Below, one piece after another: positions 26,020 through 34,565 of a DNA stretch of 64,000 nucleotides. The stretch is taken from NCBI GenBank assembly GCA_947085425.1, contig CAMTWK010000015.1, forward strand, positions 140,188 through 204,187, given 5' to 3'. The notes under the pieces were generated by a model. That model was not told the DNA's origin and made no database searches. It worked only from the letters and a program-made list of their open reading frames with translations. This stretch comes from UKL13-2 sp947085425. GTDB lineage: Bacteria > Pseudomonadota > Gammaproteobacteria > Burkholderiales > Usitatibacteraceae. The translations under genes were made by a program, and so were the position numbers. Each line of letters opens with the position of its first letter. Within the stretch, counting starts at the first letter, position 1.

Positions 26020-26101
26020 TAAAAATTCACCCCCCCCATGTTTCGCAGCGGAGCCTTGCCACACCCGCTCGAACCATGCATGGAAAGGTAGGGGCTGCGA
26101 C

Positions 26102-27577
26102 ATGAAAATTCGCACCAGCCAATACCTGGCCACGTTCGTCGCCATCGCTGGAATTATTTGGATTGGCTACTTCGTCCTGCGGGCCGAAGCCGACGACGCC
26201 GCGGCAAATAACCAGTTACAACAGGCCATACAAGTCGTTAAGGGTCTGACCGAAATGCGCATTTTGGCTATTGATTATCAAAATAATCCACAAAGTTTGG
26301 ATGTCGCACAATGGCTAGCCGTGTCGGCCCAGCTCAGTAGTGTGCTTGCGTCCGATTATTTTGCTGACCACAACAGCCGTGCGCTGATCAGCGGCCTGCG
26401 TACGCGTATCGCCAATTCAGAAACAACATTCAACCAAATTGTTGCCACGGCCGATGGGCGCAATTCGCCGAGCTCGAACGAGGTGCACATGCAACTGGCG
26501 GCGCTGAGCGCCCAGTTGATAATGGAGCAACGTGGCAGTTTGAAAGACGCCTTCGCCGTCGCCAACATTGCATCGACACGAATGCAATCCACCCAAGTGA
26601 CGTTAAGAAATTTGAGTGTGGCCGGGCTGATCCTATTCGCCATAATCGTCATCGGTCGGCTGTGGTTGGTAGAACGGAAAGTGCTCGCGCCGATCGCCAA
26701 ACTGAGGCAGGCGACCCGTGAATTAGCGGACGGCAATTGGGACCACAAAATCGAAATTGATGGCAAGGATGAGATTGCGGACCTAGCAGCCAACTTTAAT
26801 GCCATGGCGCGGGCGCTGCACGACGCGTTTGGCCAGATTAATGACAAAAATCTTAAGCTTTCGGTACTCAATCAGGATTTGGAGGCCTTCAGCTATTCCG
26901 TGTCGCATGATCTGCGCGGACCATTACGGGCTTTGGATGGCTTTTCCACGATATTGCTCAAGGAACATCACGATCAGCTCAGTGAAGACGCGCGCGAAGT
27001 GGTAATTCGGATTCAGTTGTCGGGCAAACGGATGGCGACCCTGATTGACGACTTGTTGGGTCTGGCCCAAGTCACACGTGTTGGCATCAATGCGATCGAC
27101 GTCGATTTGAGTGCCATTGCCAATGAAATTGCCGATGAGCTCAATCAGACCCAAGCCAATCGCCGTGTCGAATGGGTGATCGAATCCGACATGAATGTTC
27201 GTGCCGACCCGGCATTATTGCGCATCGCGATTCAAAATCTGATGCAAAACGCCTGGAAATACACCAGTAAAACCTCCCAACCGGTTATTCATATTGGCAG
27301 TGCGCAGGAAACAAATAAAATGGTTTATTTTGTTGCCGACAATGGTGCCGGTTTTAACATGGCGTACGCCGACAAACTATTTAATGCGTTTCAGCGCATG
27401 CATCACACCGACGATTTTCCCGGCACCGGCATTGGTCTGACCATCGTCCAGCGCATTATTCGCCGTCATGGCGGGGAAATTCGTGCCGAGGCAAAAGTCG
27501 GTGAAGGCGCAACGTTCTTTTTTGATTTGCAGGAATCAGTACAAAAGCAGCCAAAGAAACTTCGTCTGGCGGCCTAG
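26102..27577 (+). CDS. Membrane HAMP histidine kinase
   Basis: A 491-residue kinase: membrane segment about 9-25, a short helical periplasmic sensor (26-168), second membrane segment (about 170-188), HAMP (about 190-242), HisKA with SYSVSHDLRGPLRALDGF (His 269) and HATPase (NLMQNAWKYTS, VADNGAGF, GTGIGLTIV). The SYSVSHDLR form is typical of phytochrome/CikA-like kinases. The protein ends in KKLRLAA, and its stop codon TAG lies within the CTAG target site of a truncated MITE, so the original C-terminus may have been altered. The partner is unknown; the degenerate receiver gene is just upstream. Confidence 0.88.
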   Translation: MKIRTSQYLATFVAIAGIIWIGYFVLRAEADDAAANNQLQQAIQVVKGLTEMRILAIDYQNNPQSLDVAQWLAVSAQLSSVLASDYFADHNSRALISGLRTRIANSETTFNQIVATADGRNSPSSNEVHMQLAALSAQLIMEQRGSLKDAFAVANIASTRMQSTQVTLRNLSVAGLILFAIIVIGRLWLVERKVLAPIAKLRQATRELADGNWDHKIEIDGKDEIADLAANFNAMARALHDAFGQINDKNLKLSVLNQDLEAFSYSVSHDLRGPLRALDGFSTILLKEHHDQLSEDAREVVIRIQLSGKRMATLIDDLLGLAQVTRVGINAIDVDLSAIANEIADELNQTQANRRVEWVIESDMNVRADPALLRIAIQNLMQNAWKYTSKTSQPVIHIGSAQETNKMVYFVADNGAGFNMAYADKLFNAFQRMHHTDDFPGTGIGLTIVQRIIRRHGGEIRAEAKVGEGATFFFDLQESVQKQPKKLRLAA

Positions 27578-27645
27578 CCTGCATATTTCATGGGGTTGCG
27601 TTCGAGAGTGGGTCCATTGGCGTGTGATTTTTCGTTCGACTGACC
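27578..27645. mobile_element. MITE, family A, copy 3 (truncated left end)
   Basis: Begins CCTGCATATTTCATGG right after CTAG (27574-27577) and follows the other two copies for about 68 bp, until CGACTGACC; the rest of the element and its right repeat are missing. Several base changes suggest it is old. The remaining sequence to 27805 shows no gene. Confidence 0.75.
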
Positions 27646-27805
27646 ACGGCATAGCTGGTTATGCCTCGGTGCGCCCACGCGCCGACCACTACCCACGGTC
27701 GGCCATGCAAAAAAATTCGCCTATTGGTGCGGTGTTTCAAGCAAAAAATCTTGTAACCGCGCTTACACCCTGGACTTTCAATTTGAAAAAACTGTGTTTT
27801 TGCTG

Positions 27806-28261
27806 TCAGCGCACATCCGGTGCCTGTGCGCTGTTATTCCTTAGCGAAAACACCGGCGTCAGTTCGCCGTCGTTACAAACGTGGCAGCAGCGCGGGCAAT
27901 CAATCATGCCGCGCTCACCGGCGCCGACTTGGTAAGTGCTGGTGCGGGTATCACGATAACCGCTGTTGCCCACCCCGCCGGAAACACTTTGCACGGTCAC
28001 CCATGCGCCCCAACAGATTGGCTCGCCCGCTTCGCAGTTGATTTTGAGCTGTTGGACCGCGGCATCCGGTCGGACAGAATACGCCTTTGATTTTGCCGGC
28101 CATTGCTTTTTCGACTCGCCGCGCGAAAACAATTTCAGACTGAGCGCACGGTCGGTGTCATTCACCAACTGAAAAGTCATTTCCGCCGCCTGCGCGGGTG
28201 GACTAAACGCCAACATCATGACCAAAACCACACCAACAAACACACAAACGAGTCGATTCAT
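27806..28261 (-). CDS. Exported cysteine-rich hypothetical protein
   Basis: A 151-residue protein with a clear signal peptide (cleavage after AQAA, about residue 26). The mature part looks beta-rich (MTFQLVNDTDRALSLKLFS) and carries six cysteines in CEAGEPIC and CPRCCHVC. The last cluster, CPRCCHVC, could form disulfides or bind a metal. It is not a CXXCH haem site. I do not recognise a family. Confidence 0.65.
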   Translation of the reverse strand: MNRLVCVFVGVVLVMMLAFSPPAQAAEMTFQLVNDTDRALSLKLFSRGESKKQWPAKSKAYSVRPDAAVQQLKINCEAGEPICWGAWVTVQSVSGGVGNSGYRDTRTSTYQVGAGERGMIDCPRCCHVCNDGELTPVFSLRNNSAQAPDVR

Positions 28262-28444
28262 TTTTCTTCCCCAAGGTTGATGTTGCCTTCACTCGCCTAA
28301 AAATGAGTGCCGGTGGATGTTGCATTCCATTGCGTCAAAAATCTGCTTGGTATACGGTGCGACGGTGCGACGGTGCCGTTCATGATACCTACCGTATTCA
28401 ATTTGCACGGCAACACCAAACCTGCGGTGTTTGGCTGCCGTCTG

Positions 28445-29218
28445 TTAATACAACATCGATGGTAACAAACGGGCGATTTCCCGTTTGATCAACACCTCAA
28501 TGGCTTGCACTTTTTCGGTTGGTGTCAATGCCGTCCAGGGATCATCACCCGTCGGTGCGCGGCCGGAGGTAAAAGGCATGGTGGCGGTGATATTTCGGCG
28601 ACTGACAATTTTGCGCGATGGCAACTCGATCAACGCGATGCGGAAATAGGCATAGGGCGAAATATAACCACGACCAACCAAACCGGTGCTGGCATCGCGC
28701 GTTTCTGTCGAACCGTCCAGAAAAAATCCCAAACCTTCGAGGCGACCTGCCCCATCGGTGATATTGGCCATTTGTATTTTGGTCTCGTCGCGATGTTTGG
28801 TGATCAAAATTAGGTGGGTGGCCTGCTGCGCCTGCAGCGCCTGCAGCGCCGCCAAAATAGCATCCGGCACAGACAGGACCTCATTGTTTTCAACAAAGAG
28901 ATCGCGTTGTTTTTCGAACAACACCGGACTACGGGTATTGATGGCCGCCAACTCTGCCGCGGGCCGGGTTGCCCGCACCGCATCAACGGTGGCACGCAGG
29001 GCTATATTGTCAAACACCGGTTCTTCAATGGCCACTACCCGGTGCCGATTGGGATCCAAATTTGAACCGACCTGCGGCTGCGCGACAATGATGGTCAATT
29101 TATCGCCGATCAGTGACAACACGCCATACACCACAGGAGTCGTCGGCGTCGCGGCCATGACCACCGAAGCGGCCAATAAACTGACCATTAAGGTCGCAAT
29201 ACGAAGAAATTTATTCAT
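28445..29218 (-). CDS. Exported hypothetical protein
   Basis: A 257-residue protein with a signal peptide (MNKFLRIATLMVSLLAASVVMA, cleavage near residue 22). The mature part alternates hydrophobic strands and helices (YGVLSLIGDKLTII, THLILITKHRD). It ends with a helical region VQAIEVLIKREIARLLP. No catalytic motif or known domain recognised; it is probably periplasmic. It is transcribed alone, with no close neighbour on the same strand. Confidence 0.65.
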   Translation of the reverse strand: MNKFLRIATLMVSLLAASVVMAATPTTPVVYGVLSLIGDKLTIIVAQPQVGSNLDPNRHRVVAIEEPVFDNIALRATVDAVRATRPAAELAAINTRSPVLFEKQRDLFVENNEVLSVPDAILAALQALQAQQATHLILITKHRDETKIQMANITDGAGRLEGLGFFLDGSTETRDASTGLVGRGYISPYAYFRIALIELPSRKIVSRRNITATMPFTSGRAPTGDDPWTALTPTEKVQAIEVLIKREIARLLPSMLY

Positions 29219-29286
29219 GATGATTGGTTCCGTGGAGATTTTAACGTGACCGCCGCCCGTATCAATTGACTGGCAAGACGCAATGA

Positions 29287-29547
29287 CTAGCGATAAAACG
29301 CTTCGACCTTACCGGTCAACTTAATCAATAGCGGATTGCCCTTACGGTCAACCGCCTTGCCCGCCGGAACTTTAATCCAGCTTTCACTGATGCAGTATTC
29401 CTCGACGTCAAAACGCTCGCGACCATTCACGCGAATGCCAATGCCCTGATCAAATATGGCGGCATTATGGAACGGGCTGCGTGGGTCGGCGGCAAGGCGG
29501 TCGGGTAGCGGTGGCAACTGCGGTGGGGATTCAATTGGATCGGTCAT
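29287..29547 (-). CDS. DUF3297 family protein
   Basis: An 86-residue protein matching what I recall of DUF3297: LPDRLAADPRSPFH, then GIGIRVNGRERFDVEEYC, then GKAVDRKGNPLLIKLTGKVEAFY. The length is typical. Function unknown; cytoplasmic by composition. Confidence 0.8.
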   Translation of the reverse strand: MTDPIESPPQLPPLPDRLAADPRSPFHNAAIFDQGIGIRVNGRERFDVEEYCISESWIKVPAGKAVDRKGNPLLIKLTGKVEAFYR

Positions 29548-29708
29548 GGCGTTTATTAAAATGAGGGAAATAGGGTCAGGCGGTATTTTACCGTCTGATT
29601 GGTGGCAGGTCGAAACTCAGTCGCAGCAGCTGGCGGTAAAGGTTGTCGCGATGGTTTTATTGCAGGGGCGTATGGTTTGGGCCGATCCACCGGGAGATGA
29701 CCCTGCGG

Positions 29709-29752
29709 CTTGGTTGCTGCTTGGTTGCTGCTTGGTTGATGCTTGGTTGATG
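29709..29752. repeat. 11-bp tandem repeat, four units
   Basis: Two units of CTTGGTTGCTG followed by two of CTTGGTTGATG, in non-coding DNA about 70 nt before the small gene at 29823. Confidence 0.8.
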
Positions 29753-29822
29753 CGCTGGCACCAATCTGTCAAGATACAACCACGACCCAGACAGGTCGGA
29801 CGATTCCACCGGAGAATGGCGC

Positions 29823-30035
29823 ATGGCAAAAGAAATCAACTACACCCTGTTGGTCAATGGTCAATTTAAGCGCATGAACACGGACTTAAAACGGCTGCAA
29901 ATGATCGCCGAGGAATACATGCAAAGCGACGACACCATCGCCATTCGTTGCCCGCAGTTTGGTGGCAGTGGCGCACAGGCGGGGTTGCTCACCTACAACC
30001 GCGCGACCAAAGCGTGGGATAAGACGAAGTCTTAA
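29823..30035 (+). CDS. Small hypothetical protein
   Basis: A 70-residue soluble protein, MAKEINYTLLVNGQFKRMNT and onward, preceded by GGAG 8-9 nt from the ATG. It looks like a small alpha/beta domain. I do not recognise a family. It lies at the outer edge of the restriction-modification region. Confidence 0.6.
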   Translation: MAKEINYTLLVNGQFKRMNTDLKRLQMIAEEYMQSDDTIAIRCPQFGGSGAQAGLLTYNRATKAWDKTKS

Positions 30036-30090
30036 AAAACATCTGTTGTGCGCGCTGCTATCGTGACTGGTTTATCAGATATAAGACTGA

Positions 30091-30966
30091 CTACACGGCA
30101 AGCTCTAGCGGTAGATCAGAAATATCCTTAAGTCTACGACCGTCAATAAGCTCGTTCAATGTTGAAAGTGCATCATCGTAGCCACAGGCTTTTACCGCAG
30201 CAAGCAGTTCAGGAAGCGCGATATGATAAACGCAATTCAAATCGCCGGTTCCCAAACAAAGCGACGCCAGCCGACTAGGAAGTGGTTCTGCCGTCACTGA
30301 AACAACATGGGGCAAATGTCCTTTTCGGTTGCGAATTAGGTTAAGCGCTTCGGCTCGAACGTTCTGAACCCTGTCAGAGCGTATGGTCCATTTGCAACTG
30401 ATGCTTGCATGGAGCAATGATGTCCCGCCGTTGCAGGCGCGCAGTACTGCATAGTTTGCTGAATGTGCGTCGACTACCATTGCATTGGCGTTAATCACCG
30501 CATCAGATTCTGGCGCTCGACTGATTACGATATCAGGCTTGATGATGTAGTCACCGCCAAGCGCGGCACGCAGCTCTGGGTTTTCGCGCAAAACCTTATC
30601 GACAGCAAACAAATGTGCGTATTGCTCAAACTGAGCAATCGACTTTCCAGCTTCTATCGTCCAAACACCGGGCCGAATAGGCGCCAGAAGTGGAAATGTC
30701 GCACGCACAAACGCAAGGCAATGGCGTTCAAACGCGCTACCGAGTGACTGTGCTGCAGGTCTAACGGTAACCTTCTTAGCACCAAGTGCCGCAGCGAGAT
30801 GTTTCGAGATATTGACACTGGTCGTATTGTCTTTATCTGCAATTGTTGGCATTCCTGTGGAAGCAACAATGACCAGCGTATCGGAGATCAAGCCTTGGTG
30901 GAGCTGCGCACGCGCTGCTGTTATTGCTGCCGGTTTTGAGTGCGTTTTTTTTGACACCTTTTTCAC
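30091..30966 (-). CDS. Type II restriction endonuclease, NgoMIV family
   Basis: A 291-residue endonuclease close in length to NgoMIV (286). The catalytic PD...SCK arrangement is visible: Pro144-Asp145 (KPDIVISR) and Ser190-Cys191-Lys192 (SISCKWTIRSDR). The 47-residue Asp-Lys distance equals the one I recall for NgoMIV (D140-K187). Conserved blocks LNLIRNRKG and TAEPLPSRLASL also fit. The family cuts GCCGGC; that specificity is inferred. I chose the GTG at 30966 because it overlaps the methyltransferase stop as GTGA, a translational-coupling layout; the ATG at 31002 would lie inside the methyltransferase. Confidence 0.9.
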   Translation of the reverse strand: MKKVSKKTHSKPAAITAARAQLHQGLISDTLVIVASTGMPTIADKDNTTSVNISKHLAAALGAKKVTVRPAAQSLGSAFERHCLAFVRATFPLLAPIRPGVWTIEAGKSIAQFEQYAHLFAVDKVLRENPELRAALGGDYIIKPDIVISRAPESDAVINANAMVVDAHSANYAVLRACNGGTSLLHASISCKWTIRSDRVQNVRAEALNLIRNRKGHLPHVVSVTAEPLPSRLASLCLGTGDLNCVYHIALPELLAAVKACGYDDALSTLNELIDGRRLKDISDLPLELAV

Positions 30967-31940
30967 GCCGCCACCGCAAATAACTTCCGTACCATCAGGC
31001 ATTGCGCTATTTGCTCACCAACGGCGCGCGCAACGGGGGGCGGGAATGCATTGCCAATCTGCCTATACGACGCGGTCTTTTTGCCTGCGAACTGCCACTC
31101 ATCCGGGAAGCCCTGAATACGTGCCGCCATCCGCACCGTCAAGCGCGGCATGCCAACAAAATCGGGGGCAGGCACATCATTGGCAATGCCCATGCCATCG
31201 ACACCCAATGCCGCCCATGCTTTTTTCGCGCGCGTCGGGCCGAGATCCGGGCCGCCGTGCTTTTTTGAGCCGCCGACCAGCGTTGGCGCAATTTCGTTTG
31301 CGTGTTTCGCCCATGCGTCGGCACCTCGCCAACCATCGACTGCCATCAGATCACGTAAAGTTTCGCCGACCGTTGGCGCTCTTTGGGGCCTTGGCTCGGG
31401 CCATGAAAATTCGCCTGCACTGTCCTTGCCGTGTTTTCGGATTGCAACAAACACCACACGCGGGCGCAACTGCGGCACCCCAAAATCCGACGCACTCAAC
31501 AACCGCCAGTCCGTCACATATCCCATCTTGCCGATTTCTCCGGCAATGTAACGACGGTAATCCTCAAACACCGCATCCATTAGTCCGCGCACGTTTTCCA
31601 ACATGACCGCGCGAGGGCGAATTTCATCAACCAAGCGAATCGCTTCTGGGAAAAGATTGCGCTCATCGTCCGCACCAAGTTGTTTGCCCGCTTTGGAAAA
31701 CGGCGGGCACGGCACACCACCAGCAAGTAGATCGGTTCCTGCGTAGGGCACACCGCTGAAATGCTCAACCCCTCCGTTGATCACGTTCCAGTGCGGGCGA
31801 TTGAGTCGTAGCGTCGCACAAAAGTCTTTCTCAATTTCAACAAGCGCCCGATGTGCAAAGCCCGCTTGATCCAAGCCAAGCGCTTGCCCGCCGGCGCCGG
31901 CGCAGATTTCAACAGAGGTGAGTGAATTGGATTTTTTCAT
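30963..31940 (-). CDS. DNA cytosine-5 methyltransferase of the NgoMIV-like system
   Basis: A 325-residue C5 methyltransferase. Motif I is VEICAGAGGQALG, the catalytic Cys lies in GGVPCPPFS (motif IV), motif VI is MLENVRG, motif VIII QLRPRVVFV, the target-recognition region is about 200-260, and motif X is QIGNAFPPPVA. It would protect host DNA from the endonuclease encoded directly downstream with a 4-nt overlap. No Shine-Dalgarno is seen before the ATG. The upstream region contains an inverted repeat that could be an operator. Confidence 0.93.
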   Translation of the reverse strand: MKKSNSLTSVEICAGAGGQALGLDQAGFAHRALVEIEKDFCATLRLNRPHWNVINGGVEHFSGVPYAGTDLLAGGVPCPPFSKAGKQLGADDERNLFPEAIRLVDEIRPRAVMLENVRGLMDAVFEDYRRYIAGEIGKMGYVTDWRLLSASDFGVPQLRPRVVFVAIRKHGKDSAGEFSWPEPRPQRAPTVGETLRDLMAVDGWRGADAWAKHANEIAPTLVGGSKKHGGPDLGPTRAKKAWAALGVDGMGIANDVPAPDFVGMPRLTVRMAARIQGFPDEWQFAGKKTASYRQIGNAFPPPVARAVGEQIAQCLMVRKLFAVAA

Positions 31941-31960
31941 TTGAGGGCGACAATTCAGAG

Positions 31961-32040
31961 TTATGGGCGACGCCCATAATATACTGTATGTACGTATAGT
32001 TATCTATTCTTCAATGCAATATGAAGATTCGTTTATGGGC
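31961..32040 (-). promoter_or_regulatory. Inverted repeats upstream of the methyltransferase gene
   Basis: TTATGGGC (31961-31968) and GCCCATAA (31972-31979) are perfect 8-bp arms with a 3-nt spacer, 20 nt upstream of the start codon. TTATGGGC occurs again at 32033-32040. Between them lies an AT-rich, partly symmetric stretch around GTATGTACGTATAG. This layout suggests an operator and promoter for the restriction-modification genes, perhaps autoregulated by the methyltransferase, as no controller gene is visible. Confidence 0.5.
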
Positions 32041-32140
32041 GGGCATTTTGAGGGATAAATGGCTGGAAGCGCGCGTAGATGCTTTAGTTTGGAATTAACT
32101 CGACCCTAGTCCCTTTAGTTACCCGTGTTTAGACCCATTT

Positions 32141-32791
32141 TTATTTTTGAAATTTCTCTTGTGCATGGCGAAAAACATCTTCATAAAATCGCAATGCCAA
32201 CAAGGCCACTGCATGGGGTGAGTGATCGAGTATCGGGTGACTCAAATGCTCCTTAGGCGGCAGGAATTCCTGCTTGAACTTAAGATTACGAATGGTGGGT
32301 AGTGCTGGCGTAGGTGGGTGATGAATGACTCGGAATCCATTACTGACCCCAGATTCCACATCTGCAACAAATTGGCCACTCGGAGAAATTTCAAGTCTGG
32401 CGATTGTTCCCGAGAATGCTGAACCACCGACCTCAATATGTCCGCCTTCCCACATAAGCGTATTACCACCGTGCTGGCTCTGATGCCTAGCCTGTTTCAA
32501 ATACAATAAGAGCTCATCGCTGGAGCGGAGGCTTTCATACGGCCCTAACCAAGGTTGGAACGCAGTGGACGCACTCTTTCCCGACGAATAAAAGTTTGTC
32601 CAAAACTCTTCGCTCGAGTCTACAAATCTTGTCCATCCACTTAGGTAGTCTATTTGTGAGTGGGCGGTTTGCATTTGTTTGATTCCCTTTGCTGCCTCCA
32701 CAAGCCGGAGCTGAGGTTTTAGCCAAATATTTTCCGTTACCGGTACGATGCCACTCGGCGATAGCGTTACATTTCCAAAAACTTGTGACAT
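32141..32791 (-). CDS. Unknown protein between nrdB and the restriction-modification genes
   Basis: A 216-residue soluble protein I do not recognise. The middle (WTRFVDSSEEFWTNFYSSGK and LLLYLKQARHQSQHGG) looks helical and Trp/Tyr-rich; the later part alternates strands (GGHIEVGGSAFSGTIARLEI). It starts 6 nt after the nrdB stop on the same strand, so it probably rides on the nrd transcript, yet its location next to the restriction system suggests it came with that insert. It could be a passenger or a defence-related gene; nothing in the sequence decides. Confidence 0.6.
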   Translation of the reverse strand: MSQVFGNVTLSPSGIVPVTENIWLKPQLRLVEAAKGIKQMQTAHSQIDYLSGWTRFVDSSEEFWTNFYSSGKSASTAFQPWLGPYESLRSSDELLLYLKQARHQSQHGGNTLMWEGGHIEVGGSAFSGTIARLEISPSGQFVADVESGVSNGFRVIHHPPTPALPTIRNLKFKQEFLPPKEHLSHPILDHSPHAVALLALRFYEDVFRHAQEKFQK

Positions 32792-32797
32792 TCACCA

Positions 32798-34024
32798 TCA
32801 CTCCCAATTCAACGCCCCACCGGTCTGATACTCAATCACACGTGTCTCAAAGAAATTCTTTTCTTTCTTCAGGTCAATGAGTTCCGACATCCATGGGAAT
32901 GGATTGGTGGCACCGGGGTACAACACATCCAGCCCAATCTGTTGCGCACGGCGGTTGGCGACAAAACGCAAATATTCTTTGAACATCGGTGCATTCAGGC
33001 CAAGCACACCGCGTGGCATGGTGTCTTCGGCGTAGGCGTATTCGAGCTCCACACCTTTGCGGAACAGGCTTTCGATTTCACTCTTGAATTCGTTGGTCCA
33101 GAGTTGCGGGTTTTCGAGTTTGACGGTGTTGACCAAATCAATACCAAAGCTGCAATGCATCGATTCGTCACGCAGGATGTATTGATATTGCTCGGCGGCG
33201 CCGGTCATTTTGTTCTGACGGCCGAGCGACAAAATCTGCACAAAACCGACGTAGAAGAACAGGCCTTCCATGATGCAGCTGAACACAATCAGCGATTTCA
33301 GCAACGCCTGATCGTTTTCAAACGTTCCGGTTTTAAAATTCGGGTCGGAGAGGATGTCGATAAACGGAATCAGGAAACGATCCTTGTCGCGGATGCATTT
33401 GATTTCGTTGTAGGCGTTGAAAATTTCCGCTTCATCGAGACCGAGCGACTCGGTGATGTATTGGTAAGCGTGGGTGTGAATGGCTTCCTCAAACGCCTGG
33501 CGCAACAGATACTGGCGGCACTCGGGCGCGGTGATGTGGCGATAGGTGCCCAGCACAATGTTGTTGGCGGCGAGTGAGTCGGCCGTGACAAAAAAGCCCA
33601 GATTGCGTTTAACAATCAAACGCTCGTCATCGGTCAATCCGTTTGGGTCTTTCCATGTGGCGATGTCACGCGTCATGTTGACTTCTTGTGGCATCCAGTG
33701 GTTGGCACAACCGGACAAATATTTGTCCCACGCCCATTTGTATTTAAACGGCACCAACTGATTAACGTCGGACTTGCCATTGATGACACGTTTTTCTTCG
33801 GCGCGCACCCGTGAAAATCGCGCGTCAATTGCTGGATCAACGTCGTCGAGCGGCGGGCCATTGGGCAGGTCATCAAGCATCGGCCGGGTCTTGGCTGAAC
33901 TGGTTTCCGTTGGGCGATCGGCTGCACGCAACGCGTCCGGCTGGCGCGGCAAAACGCGCTGCGGTGGTGGCGGCGCGGGCATGGGCGGATTGGCGGATGG
34001 GGTATCGTCCCAGGTCAGTGACAT
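32798..34024 (-). CDS. nrdB: Ribonucleoside-diphosphate reductase beta subunit, class Ia
   Basis: A 408-residue radical-generating subunit that builds the di-iron tyrosyl cofactor for dNTP synthesis. The segment AFEEAIHTHAYQYI aligns with the E. coli region that holds iron ligands Glu115 and His118 and radical Tyr122, so a normal tyrosyl class Ia enzyme is expected. The later ligands are in LIVFSCIMEGLFFYVGF and DESMHCSFG. The N-terminal 90 residues are proline-rich and unusual in composition, an extension relative to the 376-residue E. coli protein. Downstream of nrdA and a small YegP-like gene on the same strand. Confidence 0.95.
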   Translation of the reverse strand: MSLTWDDTPSANPPMPAPPPPQRVLPRQPDALRAADRPTETSSAKTRPMLDDLPNGPPLDDVDPAIDARFSRVRAEEKRVINGKSDVNQLVPFKYKWAWDKYLSGCANHWMPQEVNMTRDIATWKDPNGLTDDERLIVKRNLGFFVTADSLAANNIVLGTYRHITAPECRQYLLRQAFEEAIHTHAYQYITESLGLDEAEIFNAYNEIKCIRDKDRFLIPFIDILSDPNFKTGTFENDQALLKSLIVFSCIMEGLFFYVGFVQILSLGRQNKMTGAAEQYQYILRDESMHCSFGIDLVNTVKLENPQLWTNEFKSEIESLFRKGVELEYAYAEDTMPRGVLGLNAPMFKEYLRFVANRRAQQIGLDVLYPGATNPFPWMSELIDLKKEKNFFETRVIEYQTGGALNWE

Positions 34025-34183
34025 ATTGGCTCCGGTTTGTTGCGTTCAGTTATGTTTTTTTGGGTGGAAGCCATTCGCCCCGGCACCAATCCGACTGCGG
34101 TGGTGAGGGGGCGAATGAGAGTGCTGCATGTTTGTATTTCAAGATTTCTGTGTGTCTAAATTTACGACTACGTTCACCACGGC

Positions 34184-34411
34184 TCAGTGTTTATGAAACA
34201 AGCCGGGCATTTGCAGCATTTCGCTATCCATCAGGCTGGTGACATTTTCAAGTACCAAGGCATCATCGCAACATTGTGTCTGCGCGATGGATTCGAGGCA
34301 GTCGTCCTTCTCACGATAACCCTCGCCAGAATCGGCAACCTTTTTGCCCTCATCGTTGGAAAGTTGCCAGCGCCACTCGAATCGTGCATCTTGAAAGATA
34401 TGAAATTGCAT
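34184..34411 (-). CDS. YegP-like (DUF1508) small protein in the nrd cluster
   Basis: A 75-residue protein, MQFHIFQDARFEWRWQLSN followed by KKVADSGEGYREKDDCLESI, matching the DUF1508/YegP pattern (aromatic-rich strands, then SGEGY-xxK-xxC). The function of the family is not known to me. The ATG at 34411 is preceded by GAGAGGAT at a good distance; the open frame continues upstream but overlaps the nrdA end region without family sequence. It lies between nrdA and nrdB on the same strand, which suggests co-expression with ribonucleotide reductase. Confidence 0.75.
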   Translation of the reverse strand: MQFHIFQDARFEWRWQLSNDEGKKVADSGEGYREKDDCLESIAQTQCCDDALVLENVTSLMDSEMLQMPGLFHKH

Positions 34412-34565
34412 CGTTGATCCTCTCTCGTTGGTGATGATAGAAACAGCTGCGGGTGATGGAATTAGTTTTGGTTGCCAGGTGTCGTTGCGCGTTTGTTGCG
34501 CTGTTGTTGTCCGAGCAGCCGTCGGTGATACGTAACGGCTGCTGCGCCTCAATACCGCATTGCCT

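Noticed and set aside
27806..27900. Haem-binding site in the Cys-rich exported protein
   Set aside because: The cluster reads CPRCCHVC; CxxCH is not formed (the sequence is C-P-R-C-C-H), so a c-type haem site is not supported.
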